The translations under genes and the position numbers were made by a program. DNA of 64,000 nt from Phoronis australis (lineage: Eukaryota > Phoronida > Phoronidae). The stretch covers positions 373,337 through 437,336 of the forward strand of contig NMRA01000160.1 in the NCBI GenBank assembly GCA_002633005.1, given 5' to 3'. Below, piece by piece: positions 57,364 to 64,000 of the stretch (the stretch's first letter is position 1; each line of letters begins with the position of its first letter). Under the pieces are notes generated by a model. It did no database searches, was not told where the DNA came from, and saw only the letters and a list, made by a program, of their open reading frames with translations.

Positions 57364-57411
57364 CTGGTTCACTGGAGCCGCCACCACCACCACCGCCGCC
57401 ACCATCTGTTG
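57364..57411 (-). CDS. Giant protein, exon 3: glycine-rich linker
   Basis: A 48-nt exon, phase 1 at both ends (acceptor TTTCAG, donor CAG/GTAAAT). It encodes ATDGGGGGGGGGSSEP, a flexible spacer between the first A+B module and the TSP1 pair. Its similarity to the Gly-Ser start of exon 9 suggests each A+B module is followed by a Gly-rich hinge. Confidence 0.7.
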
Positions 57412-57479
57412 CTGAAATAAAGATGACTTTTTTCATAAAGTTGAAGTGGAATGCTGTTGATTGCGAATGGTAACAACAG

Positions 57480-60455
57480 TATTACATCTCCAAGTAAGTC
57501 AACGCGATGTCATCAAAATCATAATGCGCCCAACGATAGCATCGCAAACGGCGTGCTTCTGTGGGTGTTTTTAGTATCATAAAATGACCGTAAAGTGGCG
57601 TAAAATGCGTCAAATCCATCGAAATTGAAAAAGTGGCGTCGTCTTTGTAAAAAACAACTAAATGCCAAATTTCATGAAAATAAGCCAAGGAACTCCTAAG
57701 ATATAAAGGCAAACGTAAAAAACAATTGGCTTCAGGGAGTGCAGGTATAGTCCCATTGATCGGAGTCTTATAGTACTCTGTTGCCATCTCTATAACAGCC
57801 CTGGTACAAAATAACGCCGAAGATGCAAAAAGTAAAACTGCACCTAAGGGGCGCCAGAATAGTCAAAAACATCTAAAAAATCAACATCAGATAGAGTCTT
57901 TGCATCTGAAAAACAAGTCAATTTTTAGAATCGTCCTTTGAGTGGTTTGGCAGATAGAGAGAAAGACAACAAGAATACGCGAAAATTTTTAAACGGCCAC
58001 CAGGTGGCAAAGAAAACACCAAATCTGAATATGGGAAGGTGTTGTCGTGTGCTAAATAGAAATCTATTTGCCGAATTTCACGAAAATACCTTACTGAAAT
58101 CCGAAGACACAGCCCACCGTAAAAACAAGAGCAACGCAAAGCTTTAAAATGCGCCCAAGAATGCACTGCAAACGGTGTGCTTTTAGGGGTGTTTATTTGT
58201 ATCACAAAAATGGGAACTAGATGGTGCAAAATACTTAAAATCCATCAAAAAATGGAAAATGTCACCGTGTATAACACAAAGCTATTAAACACATTTCATG
58301 AAAATCTGTCAAGAAACTTTAGAGAAACAGAGGCAAACGGAAAAAAATGAAATTGCCACTTGGGAGCACAGCGTTCGCCGGATCCGTCTGAAAGTTGTCT
58401 TCCGTTGCCACCTTCAAACAAATACACTTGCTAAATTTAATAAAAATCCTGTAGAGGGCTTAGGAGATACAGCTGAGGGCGCAAAAAACTTCCACCAGGA
58501 GGGACCACAATAATTGAAGTAGGAAAATCATCGTCAACCGTCCTCTTCACGCTAAGAACATATAAGCCTATTTTCATAATCACCCTAAGAGTGGTTTGGT
58601 TGACAGAGGGTGGACGCCAAAAACAGACTAGAAAACACTAAAAAATGGCCACTAGATGGCGCAAAACACGTGAAATCCGTCTGAAAACCGAAGAAAGTTA
58701 TCCTTTTTTAAAAGAAAGCTATTTACCAAATTTCATGAAAATTCGTCGAGGAACTTCAGAGAAACAGAGGAAAACGAAAAATCATCCGTCTGAAAGTCAT
58801 TGTCTGCCGTTGATAACTTCATATAAATACACGAGTTAAATCTAATAAAGGTCCTGCAGAAGGCTTAAGAGATACAGACATTGGCGCAAGAAAACTGCCA
58901 CTAGGAGGCGCCACAGTAGTCGAAGTCTTCTGAAAATCATCGTCAACCGTCCTCTTCATAGTAAGAAAATGCATGCCAATTTTCACAATCATCCTTAGAG
59001 TGGTTTGGTTGATAAAGTGGCAGACACCAAAAAAGAGACGCGAAAATAGTAAAAATGTCCACCAGATGGCACAAGATGCCTCGAATCCGTCTGAGAAAAA
59101 AGATGGCATCACCTCATTAATAGATGCCTATGTGCCAAATTTCATGAAAATCGGTTGAGAACCTTTGAACATACAGAGGTAAACGTAAAAAATTAAAATT
59201 GCCACTAGGGGGCATAGCAGTATTTGAGTCGGTCCGAAACTCGTCAGCCTATGTCGTCAACCCCATACGAACACAATAAGATCCTGCAAGGGGTTTACAG
59301 CTGCGGAAGCCGGACGCCCGGACACCCAGACACAGGTGACGGCAATATGCACACACAAATAAATATGTGGGCGTATAAAAACGTTACGCCCCAGGGGGCA
59401 CAGTGGTATTTGGGTCAGTTCGGCACTCGCTACTGTTTGTCGACTGCTCCACAGGAATACGTCTTTCAACTTTTACAAAACTCCTTCAAAGGGTTAAGTA
59501 GGTTCGGCCCCAGACGGAAAAAACAAATCAAAATCTCTAGTAGGGGACGACATGGTGGTCGCCCACGTTCAAACGTCGACTTCAGCCATGGCCTTCACAT
59601 CAGGAACACATCTGTTAATTCTCAAAATGATCCTTTAAGTGGTATGACATTATAGGGAAACAGATGCTAGAAAACGGACGCAAAAATAACAAAAAGGCCA
59701 ACAGGTGGCACAGAAAACATCAAATATGTCCAAAACTCAGATGGAGTTGTCGCTCCCCCTAATAGGAACCTATTTGCCGAATTTCATGAAAATGAATTAC
59801 TGAAATACTACGATACAGAGGCAAACGTAAAAAGAAATATTTTGCCATTAAAGGGCATAGTGGTAGTTGAATCAGACACTCGTTGCCGTTTGTCGACTGC
59901 TCCATAGGAATGTATCTTTCAAATTTCGCACAAAGCTCCTTCATAAGGTTAAGGAGATTCGGCCTCAGACGCAAAGAAACAAAATCGCCACTAGGAGGCA
60001 ACACAGCAGTAGGACCAGTCTGAAACTCAACGTCAGTCATCACCTCATCAATAACACATCAGTAAATTTCTATAATGATCCTTTGAGCGGGATGGAAGAT
60101 AGAGAGTTGGACGCTAGAAATAAAAAATATCCACAAGGTGGCGTAATAGTCGTCGAATCCGTCCAAAAATCGAATGGCATCATAGCCGCCGTATTAAAAC
60201 CCTATTTATCGAAGTTCATGAACATCCGTAAATGAACTCCAAATATACAGAGGCAAACGTAAAAAAACTAAAATTGCCACTAGGGTAGCGGTTTTCGGGT
60301 GGGTCCGAAACTCATTGTCATCTGTTGTCAGCCACATAGGAATACACTTGCCAAATTTCAATGGGTTTAGGATATACAGCCGCGGATGCTGGACGCCCGG
60401 ACGCCCACAAAGAAATGACAACATGCACCCACATATAAATACGTGGGCGCATGAT
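57480..60455. repeat. Degenerate tandem array with CTCF-like cores, array 2
   Basis: This is the same family as array 1, more eroded. Good cores are at 58649 (CCACTAGATGGCGC), near 58892, near 59053 and at 59202; others are partial. Repeat termini with GACGCCCGGAC and the ATAAATATGTGGGCG foldback arm appear near 59300-59380 and 60375-60455. Located in intron 2. Confidence 0.7.
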
Positions 60456-60495
60456 TAAAGAGTCAAATCATGAAAGGCAAGAAACGTCACTTTAC

Positions 60496-60715
60496 CTATG
60501 AAGACACCGATGGAATGCTGATAATTGAACTGTCCTCCATCAGGGGTCCTACTCTCGCCCACGGTGGGATATTGGTTGTTGTTAATGACGAAATAAGGTA
60601 TCGTGTAGCCACCATCTGCGCGGTAGGTGAACGATATCGGCACGACGCTACTGCCGAAAAAGCCCCATCCTAGTCGAGAGCCGCTAGTTACATCTGGGCG
60701 CTCAGCAATATCAAA
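60496..60715 (-). CDS. Giant protein, exon 2: unknown module B, first copy
   Basis: A 220-nt exon, phase 0 in and phase 1 out (acceptor TTGTAG, donor TAG/GTAAAG). It begins FDIAERPDVTSGSRLGWGFF and includes YFVINNNQYPTVGESRT then YQHSIGVFIG. It is homologous to exon 8 (47798-48014), one codon longer. No cysteines and no recognised family. Confidence 0.8.
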
Positions 60716-61538
60716 CTACAACGAGAGGTTATGCAATAGTATTACAGCAAGAATTGATGTGTTTGCGTTATGCTTCTCGTCTTTTTTATTCGGCGGAGTT
60801 TATATAAACTAGTAAAAACAACGCTTGGCGTTAAGTGCGCACACTGCGTATTTCGCGAACAGCAAAAATACCAGGGTAATGGCGCAACAGTATTTATGTC
60901 CACCCTAAACGACATAATCCTCAAAATGAGACGACCTTTAAAGCTCTTTGGCAAATGCACACATAGACGTAAAAACAGTCAATACTAAAATTTTACCTAG
61001 AAGAAGCCGGCAGGATTAGTCGGAACATGTTGCCGTGCTCAATTATCACCAGAGTCTGGTGAACAGAGGCATCTGGTTCTGCATTGGTCAACCAAGGATG
61101 AGGACAACCGGTGTTTTTCAACCAGCTCAACACAAAAAGCATGGTTTTGCAACTTTTACTGGCTGATGCTTTTCGCCCTGGTTGTCTGGGTAAAAGCCAT
61201 GATGTCTTTGCCTCTAATTGAGCCGGTAATATTCCTTATCGTAATAAGGTTCTATTTCCGTTACCAACAAGAACACTGAAATCATCGGCGACACAAGAAA
61301 ACGCTTCAGAGTCTATTGGGGTTGGTAAAAATCCTAAAATTGGGAATTCGAAAGTGGCGCATGCGCGACTGCCAGTGGCTTGAATAGGCAACAGAAATGG
61401 ATTCCCACCACGGTAGGACACCAATTTCGTAAAAATCCTAAGTTAAATTTCGTTTTGAACGATGTTAGTAGGGCGAAAAGAAGGTTAATGTCATAGAGCA
61501 GACGACACACTCGGGCTGAGGTCACCATGCCCACCACT

Positions 61539-61589
61539 CGGTCTCGCCATCTGGTGCGAACTGGCAGTTCGCACCAGATGGCGAGACCG
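61539..61589. repeat. 51-bp perfect palindrome with 1-nt centre
   Basis: The arm at 61539-61563 begins CGGTCTCGCCATCTGG and is perfectly complementary over 25 positions to the arm at 61565-61589, separated by a single G. The arms contain CACCAGATGGCG. Confidence 0.95.
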
Positions 61590-61754
61590 GCTCGATCACA
61601 AGTCTCGCATCCATCATCTATTAACACTACAGTTTGCTTAACATATCTGACTTCTGGTTTGTCATTTGCCACACACAAATGAGGCCAAGTAGTGGGTATA
61701 CAACTCGGCTAAGCAAAATCTAATTATAACTACAGTCATTTCAGTAAACGCTGG

Positions 61755-62140
61755 TTGTGATCCAAGTCGTCACTGCTCATAATGTCACTCCAGCAGAACA
61801 CTTTAATTGTAGGCTTACAGTACAGGTATGCTTCCATTTCCGTATCTCATCAGGATTGCCCACGACATCACAGCGTGCAATGGAAATCATTGCCCACCAT
61901 TTAGTCTCGTTTCCGAGATGTTCACCGGACTCTAAATGCTAATGCAGGCTGCGTGCATTACGATCGAGGCCCGATATTACAAGATAAGGTAATGCTTTTT
62001 CTGTCTGAATATATAATGTGTAGGTTTACGAGGCACTAAATCCCGTGCTGCCCAATGCTCACAATGTCGCTCGAGCAGAACACTTTAGTCAAGTATTCAA
62101 CAAATGTATGCTTTTATTTTCGTATCTCGTAAAGGTTACC
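61755..62140. repeat. Diverged direct repeat pair
   Basis: Units at about 61755-61862 and 62040-62140 share the motifs CTCAYAATGTCRCTC, GCAGAACACTTTA, GTATGCTT and TTTCGTATCTCRT in the same order. The offset is about 285 bp. Confidence 0.6.
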
Positions 62141-63602
62141 AGTACCCGTACTAGAAAGTATGTAACTGAAGTATCCGAGCACCAAATGAGTAAGTTTTTG
62201 TTTCAAAAACACTCAAAAATGTGAGTGGTGCTGAAATACCCATACAAATCAGATTGGTGCTTACCAAAAATTTCACTCGCTTTCGAGCAGTTTGTCAGAC
62301 TGCAATGCTACTCGAAGCTGGAATGCGAGAGAAGAGAGTTACCTCGCAGTGGTAGGAAAACACCTACTAAATTTTATGAAGATCCGCCAAAGAACTTAAA
62401 GTGGAAAGTGAGGCAGAAGAAATACAAAAGTTCAAAAGACTACAATCATGCCGCTAGAGGGCACGACAGCGGTCAAATCAGTCCGAAAATTAGCAACTGT
62501 TCTACAACGCACACGAGTTGTCGAATTCTGTGCAAAGCAATTAAGATATGCTCTCATAAACAGGAACACGCTTGCCACCTTTCATAGTGATTCTGCAAGA
62601 GGTTTGGAGGATAGTGTGGCAGACGACAAAGGACACGAAGACAATAGGCATGCTGCTGGGGGATAAAACTTAGGTCAAATCCACTTGAAACAATGCCGGT
62701 GTGGTTTTCTAGGTTAAAAACGTATTTGCCAAATTTCATAAACACCCACAAACGAACTTGGTTGATATCAACGCAAACGCAAGGAACTGTCACTGGGTGA
62801 CGGATTTGCCCGCTTATCCACACCAGATGTATCCTGCTCACTAGAAACGCATGTCAAATTTCGGAAAGAACCATCAAGGAAATGGTATTGAGCCAGACAA
62901 AAATAAAACTCCTACAACAAGGCTCCACAACAGTCGAACTGGTTAAAGAATAAGTGACACCCAGGCACACCCTAGTACAAAAATATATGCCTATATTTTA
63001 CAGCTGTGAACTGGGACAGTTGTGACGGTGGTACTGTCTTAGTGTCATTATGATCCTTAAGAGCGATATGACCGCTAGAAAGGTAGGTGGCAAGAACTAG
63101 ACTGAAAATAAATAATTACAACAAGAGGCCACTAGGTGGATTACAACACTTCGAATCGAATTTAAAATGATAAGATGTCAACTTCTCACTAATAAAAACG
63201 TATTTGCCATGTTTCATGTACATTCGTCAAGGATCTCCGAAGATTCCGAACAAAACAAAAGTCCCAGTTTTAAATGTAAAAAATAAACTTGTCACTACAA
63301 GAGGCACAGCAGTAGTCCGATACGCCGGAAAGACGTCATTTGTTTGTCGCATTTATCGGAAAAGAGATGCCAAATTCAACAACGATCCTGCAGGGGTTAA
63401 ACAGATACAGTCATGGCTGCAAAAAAACGAAAGTCCTGCTTAGGATGCCTCAGTAGTCAGGTTTCTCTGAAAAATGAACGTTAGCCACAGTCATCTCAAC
63501 AGGAGGTCGTCTGCTAATTTTTACTGTTCCTTCCAGCAGTTTGGCTACCGGAATTCCTCACCTGTAAATTGTATCAAACAGGGCGCTGTGTTTCAATCTT
63601 AC

Positions 63603-63746
63603 CGTCTGTTTGCCAGCGTCTGGCTTAAGAGTGACGTCTCCGGACCAGTATAAGCGCCAAGTATTGGACTGTCCACTCACAGGTGACCACAGGCCAACAC
63701 GCAGCTGCAAGCCAGTTGACCCAGAAGTTTGCTTCCAAAGGGAAAC
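63603..63746 (-). CDS. Giant protein, exon 1 of those visible: unknown module A, first copy
   Basis: A 144-nt exon, phase 0 at both ends (acceptor TTTCTAG, donor ACG/GTAAGA). It encodes VSLWKQTSGSTGLQLRVGLW then SPVSGQSNTWRLYWS and LKPDAGKQT. It is homologous to exon 7 in length, phase and sequence. The start of the gene, including signal peptide, lies to the right of the window. Confidence 0.8.
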
Positions 63747-64000
63747 CTAGAAACAAGATAAGTTCTCAGCTTGCATCTTCGCTTGCAATGCACTATTCCC
63801 TTTCACTGACTTTATATGAAACAAATGACTTGCTGTTTATAGAGAAAAAGTGAATAACTTCTCATTTCGCGTAATTGAAAATCGTAATGTTTGAGCTGTA
63901 TTTCCGGGGAAAATCTTCGCTTAAGGTGGCACTCAATATTTTTGAGTCGCGGTGGAATTCGCATCCTCCAATTTCACATTTCATTAAAACTTGGTGTCTT

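Larger units (their letters stand above)
60716..63602. other. Intron 1 (visible) of the giant gene
   Basis: It holds a 51-bp palindrome (61539-61589), a pair of diverged direct repeats (61755-61862 and 62040-62140) and scattered diverged relatives of the CTCF-like array from about 62400 to 63470. No exon was recognised. Confidence 0.5.

Overview
The window looks like an AT-rich, repeat-rich nuclear contig of a marine invertebrate, most likely a non-vertebrate deuterostome (hemichordate, echinoderm or cephalochordate grade). I infer this from the extracellular modules (EGF, TSP1, collagen, LRR-Ig), the strictly phase-1 module exons, and the transposon mix (TTAA-flanked elements, THAP-domain element, Penelope-like, Ty3/gypsy, LINE). 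Species cannot be fixed from the sequence. All convincing host genes lie on the minus strand.

Left third (1-16300): two tandem, intronless paralogous genes encode type I membrane proteins with a signal peptide, about 25 leucine-rich repeats, an LRRCT cap, one Ig domain, a transmembrane helix and a tail of about ten residues (30-2804 and 7789-10566). Each has a TATA box about 80 bp before its start codon and a conserved upstream block. In the second paralog that block is split by a 4992-bp TTAA-flanked insertion (10927-15918); the first paralog preserves the empty site.

Mobile-element zone (16300-28650): a miniature LTR element, a second inverted copy of the TTAA element that contains the 873-bp assembly gap, a decayed Ty3/gypsy pol with a PHD finger after its integrase, two decayed Penelope-like fragments with GIY-YIG motifs, and several hairpin or inverted-repeat elements.

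Right half (27039-63746): one very large gene whose 5' end lies beyond the window. I could place 19 exons by splice sites, and all phases agree; together they make 9498 coding nt, 3165 residues plus stop. N to C the visible protein is: unknown module A+B, Gly-rich linker, two TSP1 repeats, a second copy of the A+B module with an extra leading exon, a 2299-residue collagen-like region in a single 6.9-kb exon, EGF domains interleaved with three copies of an unfamiliar cysteine module, a transmembrane helix and a cytoplasmic tail. It is predicted to be a cell-surface, membrane-anchored giant collagen.

The introns of this gene carry a LINE ORF1 relic, a TTAA/THAP (Kolobok-like) element, hairpin palindromes and long degenerate arrays with a period near 147 bp whose best-conserved core matches the vertebrate CTCF-site consensus. 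Those arrays, the single-exon giant collagen, the unknown cysteine and A/B modules, and the PHD-bearing gypsy element are the most interesting items.
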